Shown in pieces: positions 1 to 10,729 of a stretch of DNA of 64,000 nt; the first letter of the stretch is position 1; each line of letters starts with the position of its first letter. Source of the stretch: Providencia burhodogranariea DSM 19968. Its GTDB lineage: Bacteria > Pseudomonadota > Gammaproteobacteria > Enterobacterales > Enterobacteriaceae. A model generated the notes under the pieces. The model did no database searches. It was not told where the DNA came from and worked only from the letters and a program-made list of their open reading frames with translations. The stretch spans positions 118,657 through 182,656 of the forward strand of contig NZ_KB233225.1 in the NCBI RefSeq assembly GCF_000314855.2. The letters are read 5' to 3'. The translations under genes and the position numbers were made by a program.

Positions 1-732
1 ACACCACTGTCTTTAGGTATTGAAACGATGGGTGGCGTGATGACTGCGTTAATCGCTAAAAATACCACTATCCCAACTAAACATAGCCAAGTGTTCTCAA
101 CAGCTGAAGATAACCAATCTGCGGTAACTATCCATGTTCTGCAGGGTGAGCGTAAACGTTCTGGTGATAACAAATCACTGGGCCAGTTTAACTTAGATGG
201 TATCCAACCTGCGCAACGTGGTATGCCACAAATTGAAGTCACATTTGATATCGATGCTGATGGTATTTTGCATGTTTCTGCGAAAGACAAAAACAGTGGC
301 CGTGAGCAAAAAATCACCATTAAAGCTTCTTCAGGTCTGAATGAAGAAGAAATTGCAAAAATGGTGCGTGATGCTGAAGCAAACGCAGAAGCTGATCGTA
401 AATTTGAAGAGTTAGTACAGACTCGTAACCAAGCTGATCAACTGATTCACGGCACGCGTAAGCAAATCGAAGAAGCAGGCGATAAACTGCCAGCAGAAGA
501 TAAAGCGAATATTGAAAAAGCATTGTCTGAGTTAGAAGTAGCAACTAAAGGCGAAGATAAAGCTGACATCGAAGCGAAAATCCAAGCTCTAGTTACAGCT
601 TCAGCTAAACTTCTAGAAATTGCACAACAACAAGCTCAAGCTGGTGCTGCTGATGCAGGCACTGATGCTAAGAAAAATGACGATGTTGTTGATGCTGAAT
701 TCGAAGAAGTTAACGACAAAGACAAAAAATAA
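1..732 (+). CDS. dnaK: DnaK (Hsp70 chaperone), C-terminal part, 5' truncated by window
   Basis: The frame is open from base 1, so the gene starts before the window. The 243 visible residues begin at [12 protein letters not shown], near residue 395 of E. coli DnaK. They cover the beta-sandwich substrate-binding domain, the helical lid and the acidic tail ending [13 protein letters not shown]. DnaK is the cytosolic ATP-dependent chaperone that binds extended hydrophobic peptides. DnaJ stimulates its ATPase and GrpE exchanges its nucleotide. dnaJ follows 110 bp downstream, the standard dnaKJ operon. Near-identity to the enterobacterial protein makes the call secure; the ATPase domain is outside the window. 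Confidence 0.99.
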   Translation, partial: TPLSLGIETMGGVMTALIAKNTTIPTKHSQVFSTAEDNQSAVTIHVLQGERKRSGDNKSLGQFNLDGIQPAQRGMPQIEVTFDIDADGILHVSAKDKNSGREQKITIKASSGLNEEEIAKMVRDAEANAEADRKFEELVQTRNQADQLIHGTRKQIEEAGDKLPAEDKANIEKALSELEVATKGEDKADIEAKIQALVTASAKLLEIAQQQAQAGAADAGTDAKKNDDVVDAEFEEVNDKDKK

Positions 733-789
733 TGCCCTTAGCGGGCGCAGTGACCTTGCTAATGGTTATTAATGGTTACTGATACCGAG

Positions 790-819
790 CACGGGCGTCG
801 AGGAAACTTTACGCCCGTG
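790..819 (+). other. Stem-loop in the dnaK-dnaJ spacer
   Basis: CACGGGCGT (790-798) pairs perfectly with ACGCCCGTG (811-819) across a 12-nt loop. No U-run follows, so this is not an obvious terminator. It more likely stabilises or partly attenuates the dnaK-dnaJ transcript, which is inference. Confidence 0.6.
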
Positions 820-842
820 TCGGCATGTTAAGGGTAAAATAA

Positions 843-1988
843 ATGGCAAAAAGAGATTTTTATGAGGTATTAGGCCTCGAGAAAAATGCTTCTGATAAAG
901 ATATTAAGAAAGCATATAAGCGTTTAGCAATGAAGTACCATCCTGACCGTAATCAGGAAAAAAAAGATGAAGCAGAAGTTAAATTTAAAGAGATAAAAGA
1001 AGCTTACGAAATACTTTCTGACGACCAGAAACGTGCTGCGTATGATCAATATGGTCATGCTGCATTTGAGCAAGGTGGAATGGGCGGCGGTGGCGGCGGC
1101 TTTGGTGGCGGTGGCGCTGATTTCAGTGATATCTTTGGTGACGTCTTCGGTGATATTTTTGGTGGTGGCCGTAGACAGCAGCGCCCAAGCCGTGGTTCTG
1201 ATCTGCAGTACAACATGGAATTGACTCTTGAAGAAGCAGTCCGTGGAGTGACCAAAGAGATCCGTATCCCGACGTTGGAATCTTGTGATGTTTGTCATGG
1301 AAGTGGTGCTAAACCGGGGACGAGTGCAGATACCTGTTCAACTTGTCATGGTATGGGTCAAGTCCACATGCGTCAGGGCTTTTTCTCTGTACAGCAACCT
1401 TGTCCAACCTGTCATGGCCGCGGTAAAGTCATTAAAGATCCGTGCAATAAATGTCATGGTCATGGTCGCATTGAACGCTATAAAACGCTGTCTGTTAAAA
1501 TTCCTGCAGGGGTGGATACTGGTGACAGAGTTCGCTTATCAGGCGAAGGCGAAGCAGGTGAAAATGGTGCACCAGCAGGCGATCTGTTTGTCCAAGTTCA
1601 TGTGTTACCGCATAATATTTTTGAGCGTGATGGTAGCAACCTGCATTGTGAAGTACCGATTAATTTCACAATTGCAGCCCTAGGCGGTGAAATTGAAGTA
1701 CCGACTCTTGATGGTCGTGTAAAACTTAAAATTCCAGCAGAAACCCAAACAGGTAAGATTTTCCGCATGAAAGGTAAAGGCGTGAAATCTGTTCGTGGTG
1801 GGTTGCAAGGTGATTTGATGTGCCACACTGTTGTTGAAACGCCAGTTAAACTTAATGAGAAACAAAAAGAGTTACTCAAAGAGTTTGGTGATTCTCTTGG
1901 TGGTACAAGTGGCGAAAAAAATAGCCCTCGCTCAAAAAGCTTTTTGGACGGCGTGAAGAAATTTTTTGACGACCTAACCAATAAGTAA
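843..1988 (+). CDS. dnaJ: DnaJ (Hsp40 co-chaperone)
   Basis: 381 residues, full length for the family. It has an N-terminal J domain with the HPD motif (YHPDRN) that triggers DnaK ATPase. A Gly/Phe-rich linker with long poly-Gly runs follows at about 75-110. The zinc-binding region has four CxxCxGxG repeats ([32 protein letters not shown]). The C-terminal substrate-binding beta domains come last. It delivers unfolded clients to DnaK in the cytosol. It lies 110 bp behind dnaK with only a stem-loop between, so it is cotranscribed, and a strong terminator follows the stop codon. Confidence 0.99.
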   Translation: MAKRDFYEVLGLEKNASDKDIKKAYKRLAMKYHPDRNQEKKDEAEVKFKEIKEAYEILSDDQKRAAYDQYGHAAFEQGGMGGGGGGFGGGGADFSDIFGDVFGDIFGGGRRQQRPSRGSDLQYNMELTLEEAVRGVTKEIRIPTLESCDVCHGSGAKPGTSADTCSTCHGMGQVHMRQGFFSVQQPCPTCHGRGKVIKDPCNKCHGHGRIERYKTLSVKIPAGVDTGDRVRLSGEGEAGENGAPAGDLFVQVHVLPHNIFERDGSNLHCEVPINFTIAALGGEIEVPTLDGRVKLKIPAETQTGKIFRMKGKGVKSVRGGLQGDLMCHTVVETPVKLNEKQKELLKEFGDSLGGTSGEKNSPRSKSFLDGVKKFFDDLTNK

Positions 1989-2000
1989 TCGATAATGATT

Positions 2001-2033
2001 AAAAATACCCACCAATCCGTGGGTATTTTTTTA
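2001..2033 (+). terminator. Rho-independent terminator after dnaJ
   Basis: AAAAATACCCAC (2001-2012) pairs with GTGGGTATTTTT (2019-2030) across CAATCC, then runs into more T. It ends the dnaKJ operon. Confidence 0.93.
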
Positions 2034-2267
2034 TCAAAATAAATTTTTACTTATATTTGTTTATAAGCTACCACTCAGAAAGAGCGAATTTGAACTCGTT
2101 ACAATATTTATCAATGTGACATGTCACGATAAATCAAAATTTTCCTGCGTAATATGTCATGAGACCCACTCACAGCTGAATTTTCCAAATACCTAATAAT
2201 AAAATGATTCTATAATCAATGAATCAATTGTTATAGTATGACAATGTCAGCTATTGGATTTTTTATG

Positions 2268-2357
2268 TTTTATTTGTTTTATTTGTTTTATTTGTTTTAT
2301 TTGTTTTATTTGTTTTATTTGTTTTATTTGTTTTATTTGTTTTATTTGTTTTATTTG
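2268..2357 (+). repeat. Perfect tandem repeat, 10 x 9 bp (ttttatttg)
   Basis: Ten consecutive exact copies of TTTTATTTG fill 90 bp in the 463-bp gap between dnaJ and the EamA transporter gene. The array lies about 95 bp past the 3' end of the minus-strand eamA gene. No ORF crosses it. Perfect short-unit arrays change copy number by slipped-strand mispairing, so it is a likely strain-variable locus. The rest of the gap (1989-2451) holds only the dnaJ terminator and AT-rich DNA. Confidence 0.97.
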
Positions 2358-2451
2358 ATCACGTTTAATTAAATTTATTGGCAGGTCTTTCATATAAACC
2401 GTGGCATTAGGTTTTTATTCAAAACTATTCATGATTGTCATGTTAAATGCG

Positions 2452-3300
2452 CTAGCTACCTAATTTTGCTAACAACACTCCAGCTAAAATAACGATACAG
2501 GCAATGACTCTCATCATATTGAAGCGCTCTTTGAGGAACACGATTGATAAGAACATTGCAAACAATACGCTGGTTTCCCTAATCGCGGCAACCAGAACAA
2601 TAGGGGCTTGGCTCATTGCCCAAATTGCAATGCCATAACTGATTAGCTGCATTAGCCCTCCGAGTAAACCTGTACGCCAATACTGTTTGATACCTTGAAA
2701 CAGTGTTGCCCGATATTTCATAATACCCGGCGCCATCAGGACGATCCCATTCAATAAAAATAGCCACAAAGTATAAACAATAGGGTCTTCACTCGTTCGT
2801 GAACCATGTCCGTCAGATAAGGTATAGCAGGCGGTAAAAAATGCAGTACACAGTGCGTAAAATAGTGCTTTTCCTTTGATATTCAATGTGAATTTTCTGC
2901 CTGCAAATGCAATTATAATCACACCACTAATGATTAATAAAATCCCGATAAATTCCGTCAAAGAGATCACTTCATTAAAGATTAATACGCTGAGTAATGC
3001 TGTGATAAGAGGGGCAGATCCTCGCGAAATAGGGTAAATCTGTCCTAAATCACCATGGGTATAAGCTTGACTTAAAAAGTAGGTATAACCGATGTGAAAA
3101 ATAACAGAGAGCATTAACCAACGCATTGCATTCATAGAAGGTAACCCTAGCCAGAATAGAGCGGGTATGGCTAATACGCCAGAGAAGAATGAGATCATGA
3201 TAAGACCAAAAAATCGATCATTACCAAATTTAACTAAGGCATTCCAACTCGCGTGGCAAAAAGCGGCGAATAGTACGGCTAGGAGAACTGAAGTTGTCAT
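2452..3300 (-). CDS. EamA/DMT-family inner-membrane transporter
   Basis: 282 residues, almost all hydrophobic, with about ten predicted membrane segments in two homologous halves. This is the drug/metabolite transporter (EamA) layout. The first segment carries FAAFCHASWNALVK, a typical start for this family. The second half carries the SVLFAMFLSIVFLKERF motif usual in EamA repeats. Substrates of such proteins include amino acids and other small metabolites; none can be assigned here. It is a single gene convergent with dnaJ, placed where E. coli has unrelated genes between dnaJ and nhaA, so it is a lineage-specific insertion. Confidence 0.85.
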   Translation of the reverse strand: MTTSVLLAVLFAAFCHASWNALVKFGNDRFFGLIMISFFSGVLAIPALFWLGLPSMNAMRWLMLSVIFHIGYTYFLSQAYTHGDLGQIYPISRGSAPLITALLSVLIFNEVISLTEFIGILLIISGVIIIAFAGRKFTLNIKGKALFYALCTAFFTACYTLSDGHGSRTSEDPIVYTLWLFLLNGIVLMAPGIMKYRATLFQGIKQYWRTGLLGGLMQLISYGIAIWAMSQAPIVLVAAIRETSVLFAMFLSIVFLKERFNMMRVIACIVILAGVLLAKLGS

Positions 3301-3692
3301 AATAATAAAAAATGATTATTTGAGTAATGAATTAGTATTACCTAACGACTCATCTTTGTGAAGCTGTTGCCATTTTTCATGTTATTTACGTTGTAGTAAT
3401 TCTTCTTTTGCGAGCAAGCTCGAAACAAATAACGAGCTTTGAAAAAAATTAAGGTTCAAATTGATAGTTAGCTTAATATAGGTTAGGTAGCGCTTTAGGG
3501 ATGCCATTTATTGAAAAATAAGTACAAACTTTAAATGATTTTTTTAATTGAAACTTGCAGTTATTTTTTATTAAAAGTGATCTAGCACACAAATAGATCG
3601 AAAATTCCGATTTATTATTGATGAATAAACTACTTTTTACGAGTTAATGATTAGCATACTATTAACACTCTATATATTTTGAGGTTAAACAT
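3301..3692. other. Divergent intergenic region, eamA / nhaA
   Basis: 392 bp of AT-rich DNA between two divergent starts. It must hold the promoters of both genes. A GAGG ribosome-binding site at 3681-3684 sits 8 nt before the nhaA ATG. NhaR would be expected to bind here by analogy with E. coli, but no operator was recognised. No RNA gene or repeat was seen. Confidence 0.5.
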
Positions 3693-4865
3693 ATGACAGC
3701 GATCATTCGTAAATTTTTAAGGTTAGAAGCGGCTGGAGGGCTACTCCTAATTATTGCTGCCATAGTTGCATTAATTATGGCAAATTCGCCATTTCAGGGG
3801 CTATACCAGCAGTTTCTAGATATTCCCATTGTTATCAAGATTTCAGCACTCGAATTCGATAAGCCATTAATTTTATGGATTAATGATTTCTTGATGGCAA
3901 TTTTCTTTTTAGTTGTCGGCCTTGAAGTGAAGCGTGAGTTACTCGAAGGGTCATTGGCTGGGCGTGATAAAGCAATTTTTCCTGCCATTGCTGCTTTAGG
4001 TGGAATGATTGCACCGGCATTGATTTATCTACTATTCAACGGTGCTGATGATGTGGCACGCCAAGGTTGGGCTATACCCGCAGCAACCGATATTGCATTT
4101 GCACTTGGTGTCATGGCGTTATTAGGAAAAAGAGTCCCGACTGAATTAAAAGTTTTTCTGTTGGCATTAGCGATTATTGATGACCTTGGCGTAATTGTCA
4201 TTATCGCTTTTTTCTACACAAGTTCAGTTTCTATGATTGCATTAGGGCTATCAGCCTTATGTATTGCTTTACTGATAATGATGAATTGGCGTCGAGTCGA
4301 AAATACCGCTGCCTATTTGATTATCGGTCTAATTTTATGGGCATGTATACTTAAGTCAGGGGTTCATGCAACACTTGCTGGTGTTATTGTTGGCTTCTTG
4401 ATCCCACTACATGGAACGAATGGCACTAAACCTTCAGAAGAACTGGAGCATGTATTACATCCTTGGGTTGCTTATATGATTTTACCTATATTTGCATTTG
4501 CTAATTCAGGTGTGCAATTGGGCGGAGTCACTTTTGATGGGTTGATGAGTACATTACCTTTAGGTGTAGCTGCAGGCCTTTTATTTGGTAAGCCTTTAGG
4601 TATTTTCTTGTTTAGTTGGGTTTCGGTAAAACTTGGGGTTGCTAAATTGCCTGAGTCGATGAATTTGAAGCAAGTCTTTGCCGTTTCAGTTTTATGTGGA
4701 ATCGGTTTTACTATGTCTATTTTTATTACAGGTCTTGCATTTGATGGACTAGATGATAGCTATAGTACCTATTCACGACTGGGAATTTTGATAGGATCGA
4801 CATCTGCAGCATTTTTAGGTTACTTTTTATTAAAGGTAGTGTTACCGAAAGTTAAACAAAGGTAA
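3693..4865 (+). CDS. nhaA: Na+/H+ antiporter NhaA
   Basis: 390 residues with about twelve membrane segments. The hallmark [16 protein letters not shown] carries the two adjacent Asp residues (Asp163/164 in E. coli) that bind Na+ and protons. The protein exports Na+ or Li+ in exchange for two protons and supports growth in salt and at alkaline pH. The N-terminal [11 protein letters not shown] and the [12 protein letters not shown] segment are typical. nhaR, its LysR-type activator, lies downstream on the same strand, as in E. coli, but here 251 bp away with an inverted-repeat element in the gap. Confidence 0.98.
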   Translation: MTAIIRKFLRLEAAGGLLLIIAAIVALIMANSPFQGLYQQFLDIPIVIKISALEFDKPLILWINDFLMAIFFLVVGLEVKRELLEGSLAGRDKAIFPAIAALGGMIAPALIYLLFNGADDVARQGWAIPAATDIAFALGVMALLGKRVPTELKVFLLALAIIDDLGVIVIIAFFYTSSVSMIALGLSALCIALLIMMNWRRVENTAAYLIIGLILWACILKSGVHATLAGVIVGFLIPLHGTNGTKPSEELEHVLHPWVAYMILPIFAFANSGVQLGGVTFDGLMSTLPLGVAAGLLFGKPLGIFLFSWVSVKLGVAKLPESMNLKQVFAVSVLCGIGFTMSIFITGLAFDGLDDSYSTYSRLGILIGSTSAAFLGYFLLKVVLPKVKQR

Positions 4866-4930
4866 CCATTGTCTGAATTCCAATTTTTTCAGAAATAAAT
4901 AGTAAGAATTTCCGAGCTAATCATCTATCA

Positions 4931-5040
4931 TGTACCCCGCAGTATTCATTTTATGTACTCAAAATATTTCGATTTGTATATGGCGAACGTAGTCAAAATT
5001 TATACAGTTTGAAGGGTGATGAAGTACTGCGGGGCGTTTA
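4931..5040. repeat. Inverted-repeat element between nhaA and nhaR
   Basis: CCCCGCAGTATTCAT (4935-4949) is mirrored by ATGAAGTACTGCGGGG (5019-5034), with one inserted base, about 70 bp apart. The ends are far more GC-rich than the AT-rich interior. That shape fits a small MITE-like insertion or a long-range RNA hairpin. No coding capacity is present. Confidence 0.55.
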
Positions 5041-5116
5041 TAGTAACGCCTGAAAAGGGGCATAGAGAAAATATAGTCAGCATTGATTATATATTGGCAG
5101 TGCAGAAGGAATAGAT

Positions 5117-6040
5117 ATGCGGGTTTCACATCTTAATTTTAATCATCTTTATTATTTTTGGCATGTCTGTAAAGAAGGTTCGGTGGTTGGTGCTGCTGAA
5201 GCACTATACTTAACACCTCAAACAATCACAGGGCAGATAAAAGCATTAGAAGAGCGATTAGGTGGTAAATTATTTAAACGCCAAGGGCGTGGTTTAGTAC
5301 CATCAGAGCTTGGGCAGCTCATTTTTCGTTACGCAGATAAAATGTTTATGTTAAGCCAAGAGATGCTTGATATTGTCAACTATAGCCGAGAATCAAATTT
5401 ACTGTTCGATGTTGGTGTTGCCGATGCACTATCAAAACAGCTGGTGAGTCGTGTTTTAGAAACCGCGGTTGTTGAACATGAGCAAATCCATCTTCGTTGT
5501 TTTGAATCGACTCATGAAATGCTTCTTGAGCAACTTAGCCAACATAAACTTGATATGATTTTGTCGGATTGCCCGGTGGATTCCTCACAGCAAGAAGGTC
5601 TATTCTCAGTAAAACTAGGCGAATGTAGTGTTAGCTTTTTTTGTCGGCAGCCGGCCCCGAAAAAACCTTTCCCTGAGTGTTTAGAAGAGCGCCGTTTACT
5701 GATACCCGGTCGCCGTTCTATGTTAGGGCGCCATTTACTTACTTGGATCCGTAATAAAAATTTGCAAGTTGAAGTGCTCGGTGAATTTGATGATGCGGCA
5801 TTAATGAAAGCTTTTGGTGTATCTCATAATGCGATATTTGTTGCGCCATCATTATATGGTGAAGATATTTTAGAGGGTGAGGATGTCATCGAACTAGGGC
5901 GGTTAGATAGCGTTAAAGAAGAGTATTTTGTTATTTTTGCTGAACGAATGATTCAACATCCAGCTGTTCAACGTGTCTGTAATAAAGATTTTTCGAATTT
6001 ATTCTCAACGCCATTTGATAAGCTTGAGAAAAAAGTCTAA
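5117..6040 (+). CDS. nhaR: LysR-family transcriptional activator NhaR
   Basis: 307 residues. The N-terminal winged helix-turn-helix (about 6-65) contains [20 protein letters not shown] and [19 protein letters not shown] LysR substrate-binding domain follows (about 90-295). NhaR activates nhaA in response to Na+. The conserved [17 protein letters not shown] and IISDCP-like segments match enterobacterial NhaR. An AGAAGGA ribosome-binding site precedes the ATG. It shares a bidirectional terminator with the convergent rpsT. Confidence 0.97.
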   Translation: MRVSHLNFNHLYYFWHVCKEGSVVGAAEALYLTPQTITGQIKALEERLGGKLFKRQGRGLVPSELGQLIFRYADKMFMLSQEMLDIVNYSRESNLLFDVGVADALSKQLVSRVLETAVVEHEQIHLRCFESTHEMLLEQLSQHKLDMILSDCPVDSSQQEGLFSVKLGECSVSFFCRQPAPKKPFPECLEERRLLIPGRRSMLGRHLLTWIRNKNLQVEVLGEFDDAALMKAFGVSHNAIFVAPSLYGEDILEGEDVIELGRLDSVKEEYFVIFAERMIQHPAVQRVCNKDFSNLFSTPFDKLEKKV

Positions 6041-6045
6041 CAGAC

Positions 6046-6073
6046 AAAAAAACCGGCAAAAGCCGGTTTTTTT
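6046..6073. terminator. Bidirectional terminator, nhaR / rpsT
   Basis: AAAAAAACCGGC (6046-6057) pairs with GCCGGTTTTTTT (6062-6073) around an AAAA loop. The A- and T-tracts on either side make it work in both directions for the two convergent genes. Confidence 0.95.
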
Positions 6074-6092
6074 AGCTAATCAAGAAGCAAAA

Positions 6093-6353
6093 TTACATTG
6101 CTTTGATTTGAGCAACTAAGTTAGCTTTATGACGTGCTGCTTTATTTTTGTGGATCAGGCCTTTACTAGCGTGGCGATCAACAAGAGGTTGCATGTCATT
6201 GAATGCTTTCTGAGCTGCTTCTTTATCGCCAGTAGCGATAGCAAGGTAAACTTTCTTGATAAAAGTACGCACCATAGAACGACGGCTAGCATTATGCTGG
6301 CGACGTTTCTCAGATTGTATAGCGCGTTTCTTAGCTGATTTGATATTAGCCAA
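6093..6353 (-). CDS. rpsT: 30S ribosomal protein S20 (TTG start)
   Basis: 86 residues ([20 protein letters not shown]...), Lys/Arg-rich and almost the same as E. coli S20 (87 aa). It binds 16S rRNA during 30S assembly. The start codon is TTG (6353-6351), as in E. coli, where the UUG is part of translational autoregulation by S20. A GGGAG ribosome-binding site lies just upstream. A 9-bp stem in the leader (6392-6420) could take part in control; that is inference. Confidence 0.97.
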   Translation of the reverse strand: MANIKSAKKRAIQSEKRRQHNASRRSMVRTFIKKVYLAIATGDKEAAQKAFNDMQPLVDRHASKGLIHKNKAARHKANLVAQIKAM

Positions 6354-6391
6354 GTTCCAACTCCCAAATGTATTCTATTGAGGACAATTCA

Positions 6392-6420
6392 AAGGTCGAG
6401 GAATATGCCCTCTCGGCCTT
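6392..6420 (-). promoter_or_regulatory. Leader hairpin upstream of rpsT
   Basis: AAGGTCGAG (6392-6400) and CTCGGCCTT (6412-6420) form a 9-bp stem with one G-U-type pair, about 40 nt upstream of the TTG start in the rpsT mRNA leader. Such a structure suits autogenous control by S20. The link is inferred from position only. Confidence 0.35.
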
Positions 6421-6870
6421 CATTTGTCAATGGATTTGTGCAAATAAACGTCGTGTACTTCGACGCAAGTGCGTTTGTGAATGGTGCAAGATTCTACCAG
6501 CAAATGCTAGAGGAATACAGATCTTCACATGAAAAAAAGCTTATTTGATGATACATAATAAAAAATATTTTTGCTGAAAATAATTTTGAGGTGATGATAA
6601 TATACCGTTGCGCAATTATTGGTCAGTTGTTGTTTGATTATTAGTCGCTGATAACAATCACTTGTGTTGGAATACTCGAAAGTTAGAAAAATTTACGATT
6701 TTTCGAGACCTCAGCGTAATTTTGTTGTATTGATAATCCATTGGTTATCCCTATATTTTGATCTTTATATCCAACAATGGGCGATTTTAATAACCTTCCG
6801 TTGAATAACAGTAAATTGATTAGGCAAAAGCTGCCTATAACGAGAACTGAGATCAAAAAAAGAGGATTAA

Positions 6871-6897
6871 ATGAAACCTTTTACGAACATGGGTTAA
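6871..6897 (+). other. Possible 8-codon leader ORF upstream of ribF
   Basis: ATG AAA CCT TTT ACG AAC ATG GGT TAA is preceded by a strong AGAGGA ribosome-binding site at 6861-6866. It lies 54 bp before ribF. Its stop overlaps the likely ribF -35 box, so it would be on a longer upstream transcript. It may be chance. The rest of the 6354-6951 gap shows the rpsT leader and AT-rich DNA. Confidence 0.25.
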
Positions 6898-6922
6898 CCT
6901 TCAGCGTCGTACAAGGTATAAT
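6894..6922 (+). promoter_or_regulatory. Probable sigma-70 promoter of ribF operon
   Basis: -35 TTAACC (6894-6899), a 17-bp spacer and a perfect -10 TATAAT (6917-6922). The expected start is about 25 nt before the ribF ATG. Confidence 0.6.
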
Positions 6923-6951
6923 CCAGCAATTTCCTCGGTATTGAGCCTGTT

Positions 6952-7890
6952 ATGGAGCTAATTCGCGGTATACAAAATATCCGGGCGTGCCATCATGGTT
7001 GCGTACTGACTATTGGTAATTTTGATGGTGTTCATCGTGGGCATCAGGTTTTACTTCAAAATTTAAAGCTTAAGGGTGAGCAGTTGGGGCTACCAACTGT
7101 CGTGATGATTTTTGAACCACAACCTCTTGAATTTTTTATTGGTGACAAAGCACCTGCTCGTTTGACGCGTTTGCGAGATAAAGTGAAATACTTAGCGGAT
7201 AGTGGGGTTGATTACCTACTTTGCGTTGAGTTTAACGATCATTTTGCCTCACTGACTCCTAATGAATTTGTGGCTGACTTACTGGTCGAAAAATTGGGTG
7301 TGAAATATCTCGCCATTGGCGATGATTTCCGTTTTGGTAAAAATCGCATGGGAGATTTTGCTTTCCTACAGCAAGCCGGTAACCAGTATGGCTTTGAAGT
7401 CGCGGATACAGAAAGTTTTTGTGATTCGGGTTTACGCATTAGTAGCACTGCTATTCGTAAAGCATTACAAGATAATGATCTCGAATTGGCGGAAATATTA
7501 CTAGGACACCCGTATCGTATCAGTGGGCGTGTTGTCCATGGAAACCAGCTTGGCCGTACTATTGGTTTTCCTACGGCAAATCTGCCATTAAAACGATTAG
7601 TCACACCAGTAACAGGTGTGTATGCTGTAGAAGTTCATGGGTTAGGGAATAATCCCTTACCTGGAGTGGCAAATATCGGTACTAGGCCAACGGTATTCGG
7701 TAAAGGTCAGCAATTAGAAGTCCATCTAATTGATGCAAATATGTACTTATATGGACGACATATTGATGTCGTGTTGCGTAAAAAAATACGTGACGAGCAG
7801 CGGTTTGCTTCATTGGACGCACTTAAGGAGCAAATTGCTAAAGATGTGATTACAGCTAGGGATTACTTAGCTGCAACTGGTGTCAGATAA
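6952..7890 (+). CDS. ribF: Bifunctional riboflavin kinase / FAD synthetase RibF
   Basis: 312 residues, family-typical length. The N-terminal nucleotidyltransferase (FMN adenylyltransferase) domain has GNFDGVHRGHQ and the later RISSTAIR segment. The C-terminal flavokinase domain has GRTIGFPTAN and the conserved GVYAVEV and GVANIGTRPT. It converts riboflavin to FMN and then FAD in the cytosol. It is the first gene of the ribF-ileS-lspA-fkpB-ispH run kept in enterobacteria. Confidence 0.98.
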   Translation: MELIRGIQNIRACHHGCVLTIGNFDGVHRGHQVLLQNLKLKGEQLGLPTVVMIFEPQPLEFFIGDKAPARLTRLRDKVKYLADSGVDYLLCVEFNDHFASLTPNEFVADLLVEKLGVKYLAIGDDFRFGKNRMGDFAFLQQAGNQYGFEVADTESFCDSGLRISSTAIRKALQDNDLELAEILLGHPYRISGRVVHGNQLGRTIGFPTANLPLKRLVTPVTGVYAVEVHGLGNNPLPGVANIGTRPTVFGKGQQLEVHLIDANMYLYGRHIDVVLRKKIRDEQRFASLDALKEQIAKDVITARDYLAATGVR

Positions 7891-7918
7891 TTTAGCGGAA
7901 AAATGGAACTGAGAATCG

Positions 7919-10729
7919 ATGAGTGACTATAAAAATACCCTGAATCTACCAGAAACAGGTTTCCCAATGCGTGGTGATCTCGCTAAGCGTGAGCCACAGA
8001 TGTTAGAGCGCTGGTACAAAGAAGGTTTGTATCAAGCAATTCGTAAAGCAAAATCGGGCAAGAAAACTTTTATTCTGCACGATGGCCCTCCGTATGCTAA
8101 CGGCAGTATTCATATTGGTCACTCAGTTAACAAAATTCTCAAAGACATTATTATTAAATCTAAAGGTTTAGCGGGATTTGACTCCCCATATATCCCCGGT
8201 TGGGATTGCCATGGTTTGCCTATTGAACACAAAGTCGAACAAATAGTTGGTAAGCCTGGAGAAAAAGTTTCTGCCGCTGAATTCCGCGCACAATGCCGCC
8301 AATATGCAAAAGAGCAAATTGAAGGGCAAAAAGCGGATTTTATTCGCTTAGGTGTTTTGGGTGAGTGGGATAAGCCTTACCTGACCATGGACTTCAAAAC
8401 AGAAGCTCATATCATCAGAGCACTGGCTAAAACAATCGCTAATGGTCATTTAGTGAAAGGGGCTAAACCTGTTCACTGGTGTACATCTTGTGGTTCTTCT
8501 TTAGCGGAAGCTGAGGTTGAATATTACGATAAAACTTCTCCATCTATTTATGTACGTTTTCCAGCCGTAGATAGCAAAGCCGTGAGCGAAAAATTTGGCG
8601 TCACTAGCGATAAAACTCCTTCGCTGGTTATCTGGACGACAACACCTTGGACTTTGCCAGCAAACCGCGCTATTTCACTAAATCCTGAATTTAAATATCA
8701 GCTGATTCAAACTGATGGTGAGTTAGTCATTTTGGCAGCTGATCTGGTTAAAGATGTGATGAAAACCGCCGGCGTTGAATCATGGAAAGTACTTGGTGAA
8801 TGCGATGGTACTGCTCTTGAATTACTGCGTTTTCAACATCCATTCTTAGACTTTGATGTTCCTGCAATCTTAGGTGATCATGTCACATTAGATGCGGGTA
8901 CAGGTGCAGTTCATACCGCACCAGGCCATGGTCCTGATGACTATGTTATTGGTCAAAAATATGGTTTAGAAACAGCTAACCCAGTCGGCCCTGATGGGTG
9001 TTTTCTTGCAAATACCTATCCAACACTGGATGGCGTATTTATTTTCAAAGCAAACGACTTAATTGTTGAGTTGCTAAAAGAAAAAGGCGCATTGCTATTT
9101 AAGCAGTCTATTTCGCATAGCTACCCATGTTGCTGGCGCCATAAAACTCCCGTTATTTTCCGTGCGACGCCACAGTGGTTTATCGGTATGGATAAAAATG
9201 GTCTACGTGAACAATCATTGAAAGAGATTGATATCGTTCAATGGATCCCTGGCTGGGGTCGTGCACGTATCGAATCTATGGTTGAAAATCGCCCAGATTG
9301 GTGTATTTCTCGTCAGCGTACTTGGGGGACTCCAATGTCGCTGTTCGTACATAAAGACACTGAAGAGCTGCACCCACGCACGTTAGAACTGATGGAAGAA
9401 GTCGCTAAGCGTGTTGAAGTGGATGGTATTCAGGCTTGGTGGGATCTGGATGCAACTGAATTACTCGGTGATGAAGCAGAAATTTATCGTAAAGTACCAG
9501 ACACGCTGGATGTATGGTTTGATTCAGGATCAACGCATTTTGCAGTTGTTGATGCTCGTCCTGAGTTTCATGGTAATTCTGCGGATATGTACCTTGAAGG
9601 CTCCGACCAGCACCGTGGTTGGTTTATGTCATCATTAATGCTGTCGACAGCGATGAAAGGTAAAGCACCTTATCGCCAAGTTCTGACGCATGGCTTTACC
9701 GTTGATGGTCAAGGCCGCAAGATGTCTAAATCTATTGGTAATACTGTCAGTCCGCAGGATGTGATGAACAAACTCGGTGCTGATATTTTACGTCTATGGG
9801 TTGCATCAACAGATTATACTGGTGAAATCGCTGTATCTGATGAAATCTTAAAACGTGCAGCGGACTCTTATCGCCGTATTCGTAACACTGCTCGTTTCTT
9901 CTTAGCAAACTTGAATGGCTTTAATCCAGAAACTGATATGGTGAAGCCTGAAGATATGGTCGTGCTAGACCGATGGGCTGTTGGTCGTGCACTGGATGCA
10001 CAACAAGAAATTATCAAAGCTTATGAAGAATACGATTTTTTATCAGTCATTCAACGCTTAATGCATTTCTGCTCTATCGAGATGGGTTCTTTCTATCTGG
10101 ATATTATTAAAGATCGCCAGTATACCGCGAAAAATGATAGCCTAGCTCGTCGTAGCTGCCAGACTGCGTTATTCCACATTGTTGAAGCACTTGTTCGTTG
10201 GATTGCTCCTGTGCTCTCGTTCACAGCAGATGAAATCTGGAATGAACTACCGGGTGAACGCGCCAAGTTTGTATTAACTGAAGAATGGTACGAACCACTG
10301 TTTGGTCTAGATACATCTGAAGAGATGAACGATGACTTCTGGGCAGAGTTGTTAGCTGTTCGTAGTGAGGTTAACAAAGTGCTTGAACAAGCACGTGCTG
10401 ACAAACACATTGGTGGCTCACTTGAAGCATCAGTAACACTATATGCAGATAAAGACCTTGCAACTAAGCTAAACAGTTTGGCTGATGAGCTACGCTTTGT
10501 TCTGCTCACTTCGCAAGTTGTGGTGGCGGATATTGCCTCGGCACCAGCGGATGCTCAACAATCTGATCTTAGTGGCCTTAAAATTGCCTTTAGCAAAGCG
10601 TCGGGAGTGAAATGTCCTCGTTGCTGGCATTATGCTAATGATGTCGGTTCCGTTGCTGAACATCCAGAGTTATGTGGTCGATGTGTCACTAACGTAGCCG
10701 GAAACGGTGAAATGCGTAAGTTTGCATGA
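7919..10729 (+). CDS. ileS: Isoleucyl-tRNA synthetase
   Basis: 936 residues. It has the class I HIGH motif in [11 protein letters not shown] and the KMSKS loop in [11 protein letters not shown] large CP1 editing domain includes [14 protein letters not shown] tRNA-binding C-terminal region ends in a zinc site (CPRCWHY...CGRC). It charges tRNA-Ile and removes misactivated valine. The stop overlaps the lspA start in ATGA, so the two are translationally coupled. Confidence 0.99.
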   Translation: MSDYKNTLNLPETGFPMRGDLAKREPQMLERWYKEGLYQAIRKAKSGKKTFILHDGPPYANGSIHIGHSVNKILKDIIIKSKGLAGFDSPYIPGWDCHGLPIEHKVEQIVGKPGEKVSAAEFRAQCRQYAKEQIEGQKADFIRLGVLGEWDKPYLTMDFKTEAHIIRALAKTIANGHLVKGAKPVHWCTSCGSSLAEAEVEYYDKTSPSIYVRFPAVDSKAVSEKFGVTSDKTPSLVIWTTTPWTLPANRAISLNPEFKYQLIQTDGELVILAADLVKDVMKTAGVESWKVLGECDGTALELLRFQHPFLDFDVPAILGDHVTLDAGTGAVHTAPGHGPDDYVIGQKYGLETANPVGPDGCFLANTYPTLDGVFIFKANDLIVELLKEKGALLFKQSISHSYPCCWRHKTPVIFRATPQWFIGMDKNGLREQSLKEIDIVQWIPGWGRARIESMVENRPDWCISRQRTWGTPMSLFVHKDTEELHPRTLELMEEVAKRVEVDGIQAWWDLDATELLGDEAEIYRKVPDTLDVWFDSGSTHFAVVDARPEFHGNSADMYLEGSDQHRGWFMSSLMLSTAMKGKAPYRQVLTHGFTVDGQGRKMSKSIGNTVSPQDVMNKLGADILRLWVASTDYTGEIAVSDEILKRAADSYRRIRNTARFFLANLNGFNPETDMVKPEDMVVLDRWAVGRALDAQQEIIKAYEEYDFLSVIQRLMHFCSIEMGSFYLDIIKDRQYTAKNDSLARRSCQTALFHIVEALVRWIAPVLSFTADEIWNELPGERAKFVLTEEWYEPLFGLDTSEEMNDDFWAELLAVRSEVNKVLEQARADKHIGGSLEASVTLYADKDLATKLNSLADELRFVLLTSQVVVADIASAPADAQQSDLSGLKIAFSKASGVKCPRCWHYANDVGSVAEHPELCGRCVTNVAGNGEMRKFA

